From NCBI RefSeq assembly GCF_001314605.1, contig NZ_LIHP01000012.1:214997-278996 (forward strand): a stretch of DNA of 64,000 nucleotides, in the 5' to 3' direction. The stretch comes from Marinobacter sp. HL-58 (GTDB lineage: Bacteria > Pseudomonadota > Gammaproteobacteria > Pseudomonadales > Oleiphilaceae). Position numbers and translations under genes: made by a program. Shown here one piece after another: positions 45,798-56,126 of the stretch. Each line of letters begins with the position of its first letter. Positions within the stretch are counted from its first letter, which is position 1. The notes under the pieces were generated by a model. It ran no database searches. It was not told where the DNA came from and worked only from the letters and a program-made list of their open reading frames with translations.

Positions 45798-48170
45798 TCA
45801 GTCAATTTTCTCGTCAGCAAGGAAGAACCAGGTATCCAGGACCGAATCCGGGTTAAGAGAGACAGAATCAATGCCCTGATCCATCAGCCACTTCGCCAGA
45901 TCCGGATGGTCGGACGGGCCCTGACCACAGATACCAATGTACTTGTTGGCCTTCTTGCAGGCCTGAATGGCACTGGCCAGCAGCGCTTTGACCGCGTCGT
46001 TCCGCTCATCAAACAGGTGCGCGATGATACCGGAATCCCGGTCCAGGCCCAGGGTTAGCTGGGTCAGATCGTTTGAGCCGATGGAGAAGCCATCAAAATG
46101 CTCAAGGAACTGCTCCGCCAGGATGGCATTGGCGGGCAACTCGCACATCATGATCACCCGGAGCCCGTTCTCACCGCGCTTCAGTCCGTTCTCAGCCAGC
46201 AGATTCACAACCTGCTCGGCCTCACCCACGGTCCGCACGAAGGGCACCATGACTTCCACATTGGTGAGCCCCATCTCGTTACGGACTTTTTTCAGGGCTC
46301 GACACTCAAGTTCGAAACAGTCGCGGAATGTCTCGGAGATATAGCGGGAGGCACCGCGGAAGCCCAGCATCGGGTTCTCTTCGTCCGGCTCGTAAAGGGT
46401 ACCGCCGATCAGGTTGGCGTATTCGTTGGATTTGAAGTCCGACAGGCGGACAATCACCTTCTTGGGCGCGAAGGCTGCTGCCAGGGTGGAGATACCTTCC
46501 ACCAGTTTATCAACGTAGAAATCCACCGGAGAGCTGTACCCGGAGATCCGCTTCTCCACGGTCTGACGAATATCCCGCGGCAGGCCGTCAAAGTTCAGCA
46601 ACGCCTTGGGATGCACACCGATCATGCGGTTGATGATAAATTCCAGGCGGGCCAGGCCAACACCCTCATTGGGCAGCGCCTGGAAGTCAAAGGCCCGGTC
46701 CGGGTTGCCCACGTTCATCATGATCTTGAAGGGGATATTGGGCATGGAGTCGACGGTATTCTCTTTCAGCTCGAAGTCCAGGCTGCCCTCATAGATAAGG
46801 CCAGTGTCGCCCTCGGCACAGGAAACCGTCACTTCCTGGCCATCTTTCAGTACCTCTGTCGCATCACCGCAACCCACGACGGCAGGAATACCCAGCTCAC
46901 GGGCAATGATGGCCGCATGACAGGTTCGCCCACCCCGGTCGGTCACGATGGCGGAGGCCCGCTTCATCACCGGCTCCCAGTCCGGATCGGTCATGTCGGT
47001 GACCAGCACATCACCCGCCTGAACCCGGTCCATTTCCTTGATGCTGGTGATGATCTTGACCGGACCACTGCCGATCTTGTGGCCGATACTGCGACCTTCC
47101 ACCAATACGGTACCGGTTTCATTCAGCAGGTAGCGCTCCATGACATTGGCGGAAGCACGGCTTTTCACAGTTTCCGGGCGGGCCTGAACAATATAGATGC
47201 GGCCATCGTCGCCATCCTTTGCCCACTCGATATCCATCGGGCGCTGGTAATGTTTTTCAATGATCATGGCCTGTTTGGCCAGTTCTTCCACTTCCGCGTC
47301 GGTAATACAGAAACGGTTGCGGTCGTCCTGCTCCACTTTCACAGTTTCCACGAACTGCTCTGCCGAGGGATCGGTGTGGTAAACCATCTTGATGGCCTTG
47401 CTACCCAGATTGCGGCGCAGAACCGCAGGCCTTCCGGCTTCAAGGGTGGGTTTGTGAACGTAGAACTCGTCCGGGTTGACCGCCCCCTGAACCACTGTCT
47501 CGCCGAGACCATAGGAACCGGTGATAAACACCACATCCCGGAAGCCGGACTCGGTATCCAGTGTGAACATGACACCGCTGGCCGCTGTTTCACTGCGAAC
47601 CATCTTCTGGATACCGGCAGAGAGAGCCACCTGCTTGTGATCAAAGCCATGGTGAACACGGTAGGAAATGGCGCGGTCGTTAAACAGTGAGGCGAAGACT
47701 TCCTTCACCGAGGTGCGAACCTGCTCGAGCCCAACCACGTTCAGGAATGTCTCCTGCTGGCCTGCAAACGAGGCATCCGGCAGATCTTCGGCTGTGGCGG
47801 ATGAACGCACAGCCACCGCCATCCTGTCATTGCCCCCCTGCAGTTTTGCATAGGCGTCTGCCAGAGGCTTTTCCAAGGCTTCCGGGAACGGGGTATCGAG
47901 AATCCACTGACGAATCTCCGAGCCGACCCGCGCCAGTTCGTTGACGTCGTTGATATCCAGGGCGTCGAGAGCGTTATCGATTTTTGCCCGCAGGCCGTCT
48001 TTGGCGAGGAACTCACGATAGGCATGGGCCGTCGTGGCAAAACCGCCGGGCACGGTAACACCTGCATTGGCGAGATTACTGATCATTTCACCGAGGGAGG
48101 CGTTCTTTCCCCCGACCCGGTCAACGTCTGACATTCCCAGGTGGTCAAACCAGATAATGTAATCTTCCAA
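45798..48170 (-). CDS. ppsA: Phosphoenolpyruvate synthase
   Basis: Converts pyruvate, ATP and water to PEP, AMP and phosphate for gluconeogenesis. It has 790 residues from a TTG at 48170 ([12 protein letters not shown]), chosen because AAGGGAG lies seven bases upstream and the length then matches Pseudomonas PpsA; the frame continues to 48260 without such a signal. [15 protein letters not shown] opens the ATP-binding domain. The phospho-His is His418 in [13 protein letters not shown]. The C-terminal PEP-binding barrel has [12 protein letters not shown] and CGQGPSDHP. It is cotranscribed with rraA and divergent from its regulator ppsR. Confidence 0.96.
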   Translation of the reverse strand: MEDYIIWFDHLGMSDVDRVGGKNASLGEMISNLANAGVTVPGGFATTAHAYREFLAKDGLRAKIDNALDALDINDVNELARVGSEIRQWILDTPFPEALEKPLADAYAKLQGGNDRMAVAVRSSATAEDLPDASFAGQQETFLNVVGLEQVRTSVKEVFASLFNDRAISYRVHHGFDHKQVALSAGIQKMVRSETAASGVMFTLDTESGFRDVVFITGSYGLGETVVQGAVNPDEFYVHKPTLEAGRPAVLRRNLGSKAIKMVYHTDPSAEQFVETVKVEQDDRNRFCITDAEVEELAKQAMIIEKHYQRPMDIEWAKDGDDGRIYIVQARPETVKSRASANVMERYLLNETGTVLVEGRSIGHKIGSGPVKIITSIKEMDRVQAGDVLVTDMTDPDWEPVMKRASAIVTDRGGRTCHAAIIARELGIPAVVGCGDATEVLKDGQEVTVSCAEGDTGLIYEGSLDFELKENTVDSMPNIPFKIMMNVGNPDRAFDFQALPNEGVGLARLEFIINRMIGVHPKALLNFDGLPRDIRQTVEKRISGYSSPVDFYVDKLVEGISTLAAAFAPKKVIVRLSDFKSNEYANLIGGTLYEPDEENPMLGFRGASRYISETFRDCFELECRALKKVRNEMGLTNVEVMVPFVRTVGEAEQVVNLLAENGLKRGENGLRVIMMCELPANAILAEQFLEHFDGFSIGSNDLTQLTLGLDRDSGIIAHLFDERNDAVKALLASAIQACKKANKYIGICGQGPSDHPDLAKWLMDQGIDSVSLNPDSVLDTWFFLADEKID

Positions 48171-48355
48171 AGCGTGTCTCCCTTGATTCGTTGTGGCAAA
48201 GAGCGATACCGGAGCGGTGGAGGTGGCCCTCACGCAACCCTGACCCTGCAATTGCTGCATTCTCCACTGCGGGCTCTCGAACTTGGCGTGTATGATACTG
48301 TAACCTGTGGGAATTACCTAGGGAACCCGCCAAATACGGAGCCGGACTACACACC

Positions 48356-49171
48356 ATGAAACGAACTGCTTTCTTTATATCCGATGGTACTGGCCTGACC
48401 GCCGAGGCCCTGGGGCACAGCCTGCTGGCACAGTTCGAGAAAATAGATTTCGAGCGCATTACCGTGCCATACATTGACGACGCTGACAAAGCCAGGGAAA
48501 TGGTCAAACGCATCAACAAGGCAGCCGAGACGGACGGGGCTCGCCCCCTGGTTTTCGACACCATTGTCGACAGTGACATACGGGATGTCATTGCCGGGGC
48601 GAGCGGCTTCATGGTGGATATCTTCGGAACCTTCCTGAACCCGCTGGAACAGGAACTGCAGTCTTCGTCCTCCTACACCGTCGGCAAATCCCACTCCATC
48701 AATAACGAGGGCAGCTACGAGCGACGCATAAAGGCGGTCAATTTCGCATTGGACAACGACGACGGTGCACGTACCCGGCATTACGATGAGGCGGACCTGA
48801 TACTGGTCGGTGCCTCCCGCAGCGGCAAAACCCCCACCTGCCTGTACCTGGCGCTTCAGTACGGGGTGAAAGCAGCGAATTACCCCATTACCGAGGAGGA
48901 CCTGGAAGACCAGAAAATGCCGGCGGCCCTGCGCGGTCACAAGGAAAAGATCTTCGGGCTGACCATTGAACCCGAGCGGCTTGCCACTATTCGCAACGAA
49001 CGCCGACCCAATTCCCGGTACTCGTCGCTTAAACAGTGCATGCACGAAATAGAAGAGATTGAGCTGATGTATCGCCGCGAGCGAATTCCCTACCTCAACA
49101 CCACGGCTTACTCGGTGGAAGAAATATCAACCCGCATCATGGTGTCCACAGGGCTCAAACGGAACCGCTAG
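48356..49171 (+). CDS. ppsR: PEP synthase kinase/pyrophosphorylase regulatory protein
   Basis: DUF299-family bifunctional enzyme that inactivates PEP synthase by ADP-dependent threonine phosphorylation and reactivates it by phosphorolysis. It has 271 residues with [15 protein letters not shown] near the start and the P-loop GASRSGKT at 152-159. It starts with ATG at 48356, 185 bases from the divergent ppsA start. The regulator-target pair explains its role. A minus-strand terminator belonging to the convergent M16 gene follows. Confidence 0.95.
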   Translation: MKRTAFFISDGTGLTAEALGHSLLAQFEKIDFERITVPYIDDADKAREMVKRINKAAETDGARPLVFDTIVDSDIRDVIAGASGFMVDIFGTFLNPLEQELQSSSSYTVGKSHSINNEGSYERRIKAVNFALDNDDGARTRHYDEADLILVGASRSGKTPTCLYLALQYGVKAANYPITEEDLEDQKMPAALRGHKEKIFGLTIEPERLATIRNERRPNSRYSSLKQCMHEIEEIELMYRRERIPYLNTTAYSVEEISTRIMVSTGLKRNR

Positions 49172-49180
49172 TCCGCGCGT

Positions 49181-49214
49181 AAAAAGGCCGGCGTCCTGTT
49201 ACGGGGCGCCGGCC
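49181..49214 (-). terminator. Terminator of the M16 protease gene
   Basis: GGCCGGCG / CGCCGGCC stem; on the minus strand it is followed by TTTTT, 20 bases after the M16 gene's stop codon. The plus strand shows only a weak T-tract, so it mainly serves the minus strand. Confidence 0.85.
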
Positions 49215-49233
49215 TGTTGCCTCAACGGGAAAT

Positions 49234-52158
49234 CTACAGCTCCTGGATATCCAGACCCAGCTCCTTCACCGCATCCCGGTTCTCGAAGCTGGTGACCACT
49301 GCCACACTGGCGTTTTCCGGTTTCAGCCACTCCCGGGCAACGCGTTTCATGTCATCCAGCGTCACCGCCAGAACCCGTTCCCGGAACCGGGCACGCTGCT
49401 CCGGAGAACGCCCGAACAAACGGTTGTGAAAGGCATGGCGCGCGGCACCCGCAGGGGAGCGCGGGCGATCCAGCTGACCGATCACACCCAGGATGGACTC
49501 TTCAAGTTCCTGGGGATCGTGCTGCTCTTCCTGCAACCATTCCAGGGCCTTGTCGAAATCTCCCAGGGTTTCACCCAGCCGGGGATCCCGATAGGAGAAG
49601 AACCGGAAGGACCCATTAACGCTGTCCTGGCCGGCACCGCCACCATAGGCGCCCCCCTTCTCGCGGATAGCCCTGTGCAGGTACCCGTTACGCAGGAAAC
49701 CTCCCAGTACTGTCAGCGGCGCCGCATCGGGATGATCAACAGCAACGGTGCTGTAGGCCTTGGCGCAAAAGTTTACCTGGGTTGATGTGAGCCAGGCTTC
49801 CCGGGTCTGGTAGCTGACCGGTTCCGGCTTCCAGGATTCGCCACCACCGGGGTTCGATTCACCCCACACGGTTTTCAGTTCTCCGAGCATGGAATCCAGC
49901 TGCTCGTCTTCACCGATCAACAGGAACTCACGGGACTGGCGCCGGATTCGTTCGTGCAGTGCAGCCAGGCGCTCACACAGCTTCTCCAGCTCCGCCGGCT
50001 CCTCCAGGGACTTGTCCAGAGCCTTGCCACCGCGAATGGCTTCCAGGCCTCCCAGCCGGAACGACAGCCATGCCCCGGGGCTGAGGCCCTGGGACGCAGC
50101 ACCCATCGCCAGGGCGTGCCCACTACCGGTCACCCCCTGTTCGCGGCGGGCGCGAATCTGGGCCACCAGTTCGCGAACCCGCTCTTTTTCATCAAAGCGG
50201 GCGCCGTCGAACACATCCTTGAGCAGGCGGGTCAATGCTTCGCGGTTTCTTGCCAGCGCCTTACCATTGAACACAATATAACCGGACAGGTCCTGTACAT
50301 CATCGATCCGCCCCTTGGCCGAAAACGAGGCGCTGATCCCGCCGGATTCGGCGGAAATCCGGTCCTGCATCTGCAGGTAGTCCAGATCACCACAGCCCAC
50401 CTCGGGAATCAGCGTGGTGTAATAAGGCAGCAGGAGCAGTTCATCTTCAGTCAGGTTCGGCACCGGCACGATCACCTGCTCATACACCAGGCCATTGGTC
50501 CCCCGAGCGTAGATAGTCGCCGACATATCGCCGGCAAACCGCGCTTCCGGTTCAGGCAGTTGCAGCGGCACATCCGAGAGGTCCACCTTGGGGAGGATGG
50601 AATCGTCATCCTTGCGGGTCTGGCGCTCTTCAAGTGCTCTGGCGCGGTCAATAATCTGGCGAACCTCGTCATCGGTCAGCGAGGCCTTACGGCGGGCCAG
50701 CGCCTCACGGATCGCCGCCTGGCGACGGCTTTCCAGCTTGTCGTCAGGGCGCAGTGTCAGTGTCACCCGGTGTGGATTCTCCAGCAGTTTGCGCCGAATC
50801 AGGCCGGGCACGTACCCGGGGTCCCGGATTTTCTCACGCATCTTTTCCAGTACAGGCTCCAGGTCCAGGAGCTCCACCGGATCGCCCCCGTGAACCATCG
50901 GCGAAATGGCCGTCATAATCAGCTGCAGGCCGTAGGGGAAACTGTCACCTGCGATCTCACGCTGATGCAGTTCCAGCTGGTGCAGGATGGCTTCCAGCCG
51001 ATCCTCGCTGACGCCCTCTTCCACCACTTTTGCCAGGGTCTGCTCGATCAACTGCTCCAGCTCGCCCTGCCGGTCCGGTTCACTGCCCTCGATGCCACAC
51101 ACGAAGGTCATCTCACGATTGGAATCCTCAAGGCCACACATGGGGGATGGGGAATGACCGAGTTCCGTGGTTTCCAGCGCCCGCATCAATGGCGAGGCGC
51201 TGTTTTCCAGCAACACGCTGGCCAGCAACTGGCCTTCCAGGTTTTCCTGCAGGTCAAAGCTGTGCCCCAGCAACCAGCCCATCACAATATGGGTCTTGTG
51301 GCCGGTTTCCTCGCCTTCGCTGACGGCGTAACTCTGGTCAACGCGCACCGGGGAGAACATCCGCTTCTCGTCCCGGACCGGCAACTCCACATCCAGCCGA
51401 TCAAACCGCTTCAGGGCAAGTTCCTCGAACCGCTCATGGTGTTCATAAGCAGGAATGTCGCCGTAGGTGGCAAAAATCGCGTTGCTGGGATGGTAATGAT
51501 GGCGGTAGAAACGCAACAGGTCGTCGTAGCTCAGGTCGACAATATGATCGGGCTCACCCCCACTGTTGTAGTGATAGGTGGTGGTCGGGAACAGGTGACT
51601 GGACAGGTTCTGCCATAACTGTGACGTGGGCGCGCTCATGGCACCTTTCATTTCGTTGTAGACCACGCCCCGGTAAACCAGGTCCGTCGAGGGATCGTCC
51701 GGCTTGTCAAACTCCAGGCGATGGCCCTCCTGGGCGAAATCCAGTGGATCAAGCGAGGAGAAAAACACCGAGTCCAGGTACACCGTCAGCAGATTGTCGA
51801 AATCCTTGCGGTTCATACTGGCAAACGGGTATGCCGTCCAGTCGCTGCTGGTAAACGCGTTCATGAAGGTATTCAGGGAGCGACGAATCATCATGAAGAA
51901 CGGATCCCGCACGGGAAATCGCTCACTACCACAAAGCGCCGTATGCTCCAGTATATGGGCCACGCCGGTGGAATCCATGGGGAAGGTCCGCAAGGCCACA
52001 AAAAACACATTCTCGTCGTTGTCCGCCGCCAGATGCAGGTGGCGGGCACCGGTCTTACGGTGACAATACTCTTCAACCGTTACATTCAGCGTGCTGATCC
52101 GGTGACTGCGAAGCTTCTCGAACGCCGGATGGACTGTGTTTTCGATCACTGCCGCCAT
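49234..52158 (-). CDS. M16 family zinc metalloprotease (presequence-protease type)
   Basis: Large 974-residue M16C-type peptidase resembling the organellar presequence protease. The inverted zinc motif HILEH has His68, Glu71 and His72, in STGVAHILEHTALCGSERF, and a downstream Glu is expected in the next helix. Four M16 domains fit the length, with a hinge of charged residues (~500-560: KASLTDDEVRQIIDRARAL). No signal peptide is seen, so it is probably cytoplasmic and degrades peptides. The start is the ATG at 52158 (MAAVIENTVHPAF); the frame runs further upstream without support. It is divergent from the small membrane protein gene, with 98 bases between the starts. Confidence 0.92.
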   Translation of the reverse strand: MAAVIENTVHPAFEKLRSHRISTLNVTVEEYCHRKTGARHLHLAADNDENVFFVALRTFPMDSTGVAHILEHTALCGSERFPVRDPFFMMIRRSLNTFMNAFTSSDWTAYPFASMNRKDFDNLLTVYLDSVFFSSLDPLDFAQEGHRLEFDKPDDPSTDLVYRGVVYNEMKGAMSAPTSQLWQNLSSHLFPTTTYHYNSGGEPDHIVDLSYDDLLRFYRHHYHPSNAIFATYGDIPAYEHHERFEELALKRFDRLDVELPVRDEKRMFSPVRVDQSYAVSEGEETGHKTHIVMGWLLGHSFDLQENLEGQLLASVLLENSASPLMRALETTELGHSPSPMCGLEDSNREMTFVCGIEGSEPDRQGELEQLIEQTLAKVVEEGVSEDRLEAILHQLELHQREIAGDSFPYGLQLIMTAISPMVHGGDPVELLDLEPVLEKMREKIRDPGYVPGLIRRKLLENPHRVTLTLRPDDKLESRRQAAIREALARRKASLTDDEVRQIIDRARALEERQTRKDDDSILPKVDLSDVPLQLPEPEARFAGDMSATIYARGTNGLVYEQVIVPVPNLTEDELLLLPYYTTLIPEVGCGDLDYLQMQDRISAESGGISASFSAKGRIDDVQDLSGYIVFNGKALARNREALTRLLKDVFDGARFDEKERVRELVAQIRARREQGVTGSGHALAMGAASQGLSPGAWLSFRLGGLEAIRGGKALDKSLEEPAELEKLCERLAALHERIRRQSREFLLIGEDEQLDSMLGELKTVWGESNPGGGESWKPEPVSYQTREAWLTSTQVNFCAKAYSTVAVDHPDAAPLTVLGGFLRNGYLHRAIREKGGAYGGGAGQDSVNGSFRFFSYRDPRLGETLGDFDKALEWLQEEQHDPQELEESILGVIGQLDRPRSPAGAARHAFHNRLFGRSPEQRARFRERVLAVTLDDMKRVAREWLKPENASVAVVTSFENRDAVKELGLDIQEL

Positions 52159-52256
52159 TAAAACTATCCTGTCTTTAACCAAATGGGGATTGTAGGGTAA
52201 CACGTACTTTCTATTATCATGCACTAACCCGAAGCCACAAGGCAGTAGCCGATCCC

Positions 52257-52778
52257 ATGACCACTGAAACTCAGGGTAACCAGTCTCCGGAAAGTCCGGA
52301 GAGCGCACCAGGCGCCGGCGAGAAGGCGACCGGCAAGCGCCACCACGTCCATGCCCCGGAAGTGGCCGCGTACTGGGCTGAACGTCGCCGTTACCTGGAA
52401 CGTATACGCCGGGTTCCCGAAATCAGGCAGCGGTACTGGCGCGCTATCGGCATATACCTGTTGCGCCGGCTGCTGTGGTCCTTCGGATTCTTTCCGGTTT
52501 TCCTCGCCTTCTGGATACCGTTTGTGCTTTCAAGCTTCAATCCTGTGGTCCTGGCCTCGGATCTGATCCCTTTACTCGAGAGTTTTGTCGGTGCCAACCC
52601 GGAAGTTCAGGCCAATACCATAAGTACGCTGGTGATCGCATGGGGATCTGTCGGGTTTTTCTTTCTGGTATTCGATTTCGTGCTGACACCGTTCAAATCG
52701 CCCTACCAGTATGAGGCCGATGTCTACATGCGCGCCTGGGAACAGCTCAACCATGACCAGCTTCCGGACAAAGTGTGA
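52257..52778 (+). CDS. Uncharacterized two-segment membrane protein
   Basis: No function is recognised. The protein has 173 residues. A polar, Ser/Glu/His-rich N-terminus (1-35) precedes a basic stretch YWAERRRYLERIRRVPEIRQR, then two membrane segments, about 66-92 (LLWSFGFFPVFLAFWIPFVL) and 120-143 (TLVIAWGSVGFFFLVFDFVL). The C-terminus is hydrophilic (YQYEADVYMRAWEQLNHDQL). Both ends are probably cytoplasmic. It precedes the PEGA/MORN gene on the same strand by about 110 bases. Confidence 0.7.
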   Translation: MTTETQGNQSPESPESAPGAGEKATGKRHHVHAPEVAAYWAERRRYLERIRRVPEIRQRYWRAIGIYLLRRLLWSFGFFPVFLAFWIPFVLSSFNPVVLASDLIPLLESFVGANPEVQANTISTLVIAWGSVGFFFLVFDFVLTPFKSPYQYEADVYMRAWEQLNHDQLPDKV

Positions 52779-52889
52779 TTTGTCCTGCATTCTCGTTAAG
52801 TTCCGTGACTTTGTGTTACATATGATTGCCCCGACTGGGTAATATAAGCCTGTGTAGTCACACAAGCACTCGGAATTGAGAGGTTGCCC

Positions 52890-54281
52890 ATGGTCGATTT
52901 CAGACCACTGCTGTTCGTCAACGCACTGGCCCTGATGCTTCTGGTAACAGCCGGCTTTGCGTCTGTACGCAATGAGCTCTCCATGGGTACGGACTCAGTG
53001 GCCAGTGAGCCGGACACCGAAGAAACCGTTGTTGCGGCCACGTCAGAGCCCCCCGAAGCCGAAGCTGAAGCTCCCTCCGGCGATCTTTACCAGGACGAGC
53101 AAACCGCGGAATCTGTTGAAACCGCTCCCCCTGTAATGCCACTGGAAGACAGCGCTATTGCCGCATCCGGCAAGCCATCGGTTGATGAAGAGCCCCCATC
53201 TCCGGGTAGCAACTCCATCACTGCCGAACCTTTCTTTATTCCCGAGTTACCGGAAGATCCGGAGATGCTGGCGGTCGCAGAGCCATCCTCGGCAATGCAG
53301 GAATCCCGAAAGGACGTGTCCCCGGATCAATCCGAACAGCCTCGCCCGACAACCGGCACGCTGGTACTGCGGTCAAATGTTAATGATGACGAAGTCACCA
53401 TTAACGGCAAGGATTATGGTGCCACCCGACTGGATCTGGAACTGGAACCCGGCCAATACGAAGTCGTTATCCGCAAGGCAGGCTACAAGCCCTGGCAGCA
53501 AACCGTGGCCCTGGAAGCCGGCAATGAAAAGACACTGGTGGGCAAGCTGCAAGCCTACACCCATGTGGACTACCGCAACGGCACCTGGGTTGGCGGCGTC
53601 AGAACCGGCGATGGCACCTATGAGAACGCGGACGGCCTTCGTTATGAAGGGCATTTTGTCGACGGTGAGTTTGATGGCGAAGGTACCGCCTGGTACCCGG
53701 ATGGAAGCCGCTACGAAGGCGACTGGCGCGAGGGCCGACGGCACGGTGAAGGCACCTGGCGGGATGCAGACGATACCCGGTATACCGGTCAGTTCCGAGA
53801 CGACCAGTTCAATGGCCAGGGCACACTTTCAATGGCCAATGGCGACATACTCACGGGACAGTGGTCCGAGGGCGAACTGAATGGACACGGCTCCCTCACC
53901 ACGTCCGATGGCATGCTTTATGTTGGCGGATTCCGTAACGACGAGTTTCATGGCGAAGGCACCCTCACCTACCCGGACGGCCGCCATTACGAAGGGGAAT
54001 TCTCCAATGGCGAGTTTCATGGGCAAGGCAAGGAAGTGTTTGCCGACGGCAAGAAGTACGAAGGCGAATACATTGAAGGTTCGTTTCACGGCAAGGGGCT
54101 GCTGCGCAACCCCAATGGCAGTTCGATCGAAGCAACCTTCCGGTATGGCGAACCCTACGGACAGGTACGCCTGACAACGGCGGCCGGGGAGGTATTCACT
54201 GCCCGGACCAAGGAACCCGGTGTTTGTTATCGGGACAAGAGCTATCGGGCAACACAGTGCCCGAATCTGGAAGGCTGGTAA
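52890..54281 (+). CDS. PEGA-domain and MORN-repeat envelope protein
   Basis: The 463-residue protein starts at the ATG 52890 (AGAGG six bases upstream). It has an N-terminal membrane anchor (about 8-25), a long acidic, Pro/Glu/Ala-rich linker (~30-150), and a PEGA domain (~152-215: GTLVLRSNVNDDEVTING). At least seven MORN repeats follow (~220-440), recognizable as YEGxFxxGxxHGxGTxxxxDG units such as YEGHFVDGEFDGEGTAWYPDG. A short C-terminus contains Cys in PGVCYRDKSYRATQCP. PEGA and MORN modules are binding or scaffolding units, so it is probably a periplasmic scaffold. It precedes the tethered receiver protein by 49 bases. Confidence 0.85.
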   Translation: MVDFRPLLFVNALALMLLVTAGFASVRNELSMGTDSVASEPDTEETVVAATSEPPEAEAEAPSGDLYQDEQTAESVETAPPVMPLEDSAIAASGKPSVDEEPPSPGSNSITAEPFFIPELPEDPEMLAVAEPSSAMQESRKDVSPDQSEQPRPTTGTLVLRSNVNDDEVTINGKDYGATRLDLELEPGQYEVVIRKAGYKPWQQTVALEAGNEKTLVGKLQAYTHVDYRNGTWVGGVRTGDGTYENADGLRYEGHFVDGEFDGEGTAWYPDGSRYEGDWREGRRHGEGTWRDADDTRYTGQFRDDQFNGQGTLSMANGDILTGQWSEGELNGHGSLTTSDGMLYVGGFRNDEFHGEGTLTYPDGRHYEGEFSNGEFHGQGKEVFADGKKYEGEYIEGSFHGKGLLRNPNGSSIEATFRYGEPYGQVRLTTAAGEVFTARTKEPGVCYRDKSYRATQCPNLEGW

Positions 54282-54330
54282 CTATCAGCCCGGTAATGAA
54301 CACACATGCAGTAAAGGTTGAGGTTGTGAC

Positions 54331-55422
54331 ATGGCGATCAAGAATGCACTCCTGGTGGACGACTCGAAAGTGGCACGGTTTGCCCTGAGCAAACTTCTGG
54401 AAGGCCGGGATATGGAAGTCAACATGGCCGGCTCGGCAGAGGAAGCACTGGACTTCCTCAACTCCAACAAACGCCCCGATGTCATTTTCATGGATCATTT
54501 GATGCCTGGCATGAACGGCGTGGAAGCCACCAAAGCCATCAAGGGAAACCCGGAAACCGCGGCGATCCCAATCATCATGTGCACCTCCAAGAAATCGCAG
54601 TCGTTCATGGAGGAGGCCCGCAATTTCGGGGTTTACAACATCCTTACCAAGCCTCCACAAACGGATGGCCTCAGCCTGGTTCTGGAACAACTCGACAGTG
54701 ATGTGACCGAGGGTACCCTGCCCGAGCCACCGGAACCGGCTGCGACTGCCCGCGCGCCGGAGGAAGACGCTCTGGACATCCCCGCCGATGCATCCCTGGA
54801 AATGTCGCCAAAAGCCGATGGTGCCCCCCAGGCCACCGACGGACCACAGGTTGTTCCGCTGACCAGTGATCTGATCGAACAGATCGCCCGTTCGGCGGTA
54901 AAAACCCACATCAACAATCGCCTGCACGAACTTCTCAGCTCACTGTTCGATGAACAGTTTGACCACCTCAAGCGGGCGCTGGATGAATCCGGCAAGAAAC
55001 AGGAAACCGCAATCGAGGAACGCCTGAACGCGGTGACTGCGATGATCGAAGAGCGCACCCGTAATCTTCGTGATGACGTAGCGGCGGAGGTCAACCTGAA
55101 CCTGGCCCGGGAACTGGCCGACCTTCGCAAGGAATTGTCCCGCACTACCGGTTTCACCGGTGACCACATGGCAGAGCTGAAAGACCACATCACCAGCGTG
55201 CAGACCATTGATACCGAGTTCTGGCAGACACTGCAGTCCGAAGCCATTCAGCAGGCGCACGAGATTTCCCGGGAAACCGCCGAGGATATCGCCCAGCGTA
55301 CCATTGACCTGTTTGTTGCCCAGCAGCGCTCAGCCACCTCCCGAATCTACACCATGGGCCTGGCTGCAAGTCTGGGCATTTTCGCAGTGGGCATTGCCTG
55401 GCTGTCAGGATTGTTCGGCTAG
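54331..55422 (+). CDS. Membrane-tethered response-regulator receiver protein
   Basis: The 363-residue protein carries an N-terminal receiver domain (1-122) with Asp10, Asp11, phosphoacceptor Asp55 ([13 protein letters not shown]), Thr85 and Lys107, so it should be phosphorylatable. A Pro/Ala/Glu-rich linker (~125-170) follows, then a long coiled coil (~175-325, with [21 protein letters not shown] and heptad-like runs). A C-terminal membrane segment (~340-360, [21 protein letters not shown]) ends the protein. No DNA-binding or enzymatic output domain is present. It is an unusual anchored form of receiver, and its cognate histidine kinase is not nearby. It overlaps the convergent nucleotidyltransferase gene by 18 bases. 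Confidence 0.88.
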   Translation: MAIKNALLVDDSKVARFALSKLLEGRDMEVNMAGSAEEALDFLNSNKRPDVIFMDHLMPGMNGVEATKAIKGNPETAAIPIIMCTSKKSQSFMEEARNFGVYNILTKPPQTDGLSLVLEQLDSDVTEGTLPEPPEPAATARAPEEDALDIPADASLEMSPKADGAPQATDGPQVVPLTSDLIEQIARSAVKTHINNRLHELLSSLFDEQFDHLKRALDESGKKQETAIEERLNAVTAMIEERTRNLRDDVAAEVNLNLARELADLRKELSRTTGFTGDHMAELKDHITSVQTIDTEFWQTLQSEAIQQAHEISRETAEDIAQRTIDLFVAQQRSATSRIYTMGLAASLGIFAVGIAWLSGLFG

Positions 55423-56016
55423 CTGGCGCCTGATACGGCGCCAGTCTTCGGGTGTATCCACATCCGAGCCGGCGCCGGCCATGACAATCCTGCCAGCAGC
55501 ATTGGCCGCCAGTACAGAGGCCGCCCCCCTGTCCCCCTCAAGCTTCATTACCTGTGGCCACAAACGCCTGGGGATATAGGCAGGCGCACCCGGTTTACCG
55601 TGCAGGTCTGCGGCAGTGGGTTGCAACGGATTGCTCCAGGCAGCATCCGCCAGCGCGGTCAGCGAATCCCGATGAATCAGGGGCTGGTCCAGCAGTACGA
55701 CAAACACCCCCCTCGCAGAGGCTCCCAGGCTCGCAAAACCGGTCTTCAGCGAGGCCGACAGCCCCTCACGCCAGCCCCGGGCATAGATCCAGGCTGATGG
55801 CTGTACACGGCAGCGATAACGAACCAGTGGATACCAGCCTCCTGCCACAACAGTCACCGGGCCACCAAGGTGCCTTGCCTGACCAATCGCGTGATCAAGC
55901 AGCGTGCCCGAATGCAGGGGCAACAAGGCCTTGGCCCTGCCCATCCGGCGGGAGGCACCTGCGGCCAATACCAGCACGGGAAAGCCATCATGGATGCCTG
56001 TACCGGTTGTCTTCAT
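55405..56016 (-). CDS. MobA-like NTP transferase (molybdenum cofactor type)
   Basis: Nucleotidyltransferase-fold protein of 203 residues with [20 protein letters not shown] (about 15-34), the nucleotide-binding motif of the MocA/MobA group, then VVLLDQPLI and [11 protein letters not shown]. MocA makes molybdopterin cytosine dinucleotide, but the sequence alone does not separate MocA from related transferases. The start is the ATG at 56016; a TTG five codons earlier is the longer alternative. No other molybdenum cofactor genes are in the window. Confidence 0.85.
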   Translation of the reverse strand: MKTTGTGIHDGFPVLVLAAGASRRMGRAKALLPLHSGTLLDHAIGQARHLGGPVTVVAGGWYPLVRYRCRVQPSAWIYARGWREGLSASLKTGFASLGASARGVFVVLLDQPLIHRDSLTALADAAWSNPLQPTAADLHGKPGAPAYIPRRLWPQVMKLEGDRGAASVLAANAAGRIVMAGAGSDVDTPEDWRRIRRQLAEQS

Positions 56017-56126
56017 GCCCACCTGCTCCAATGTTTTCGCCCTGCCCGGGATGCAAAGCTGCTAGCGTTGGCGGATTTTTGCTAGAATTCGCCCATCAAT
56101 CAACCTCATCTTGCCGGGCTCCTCCG

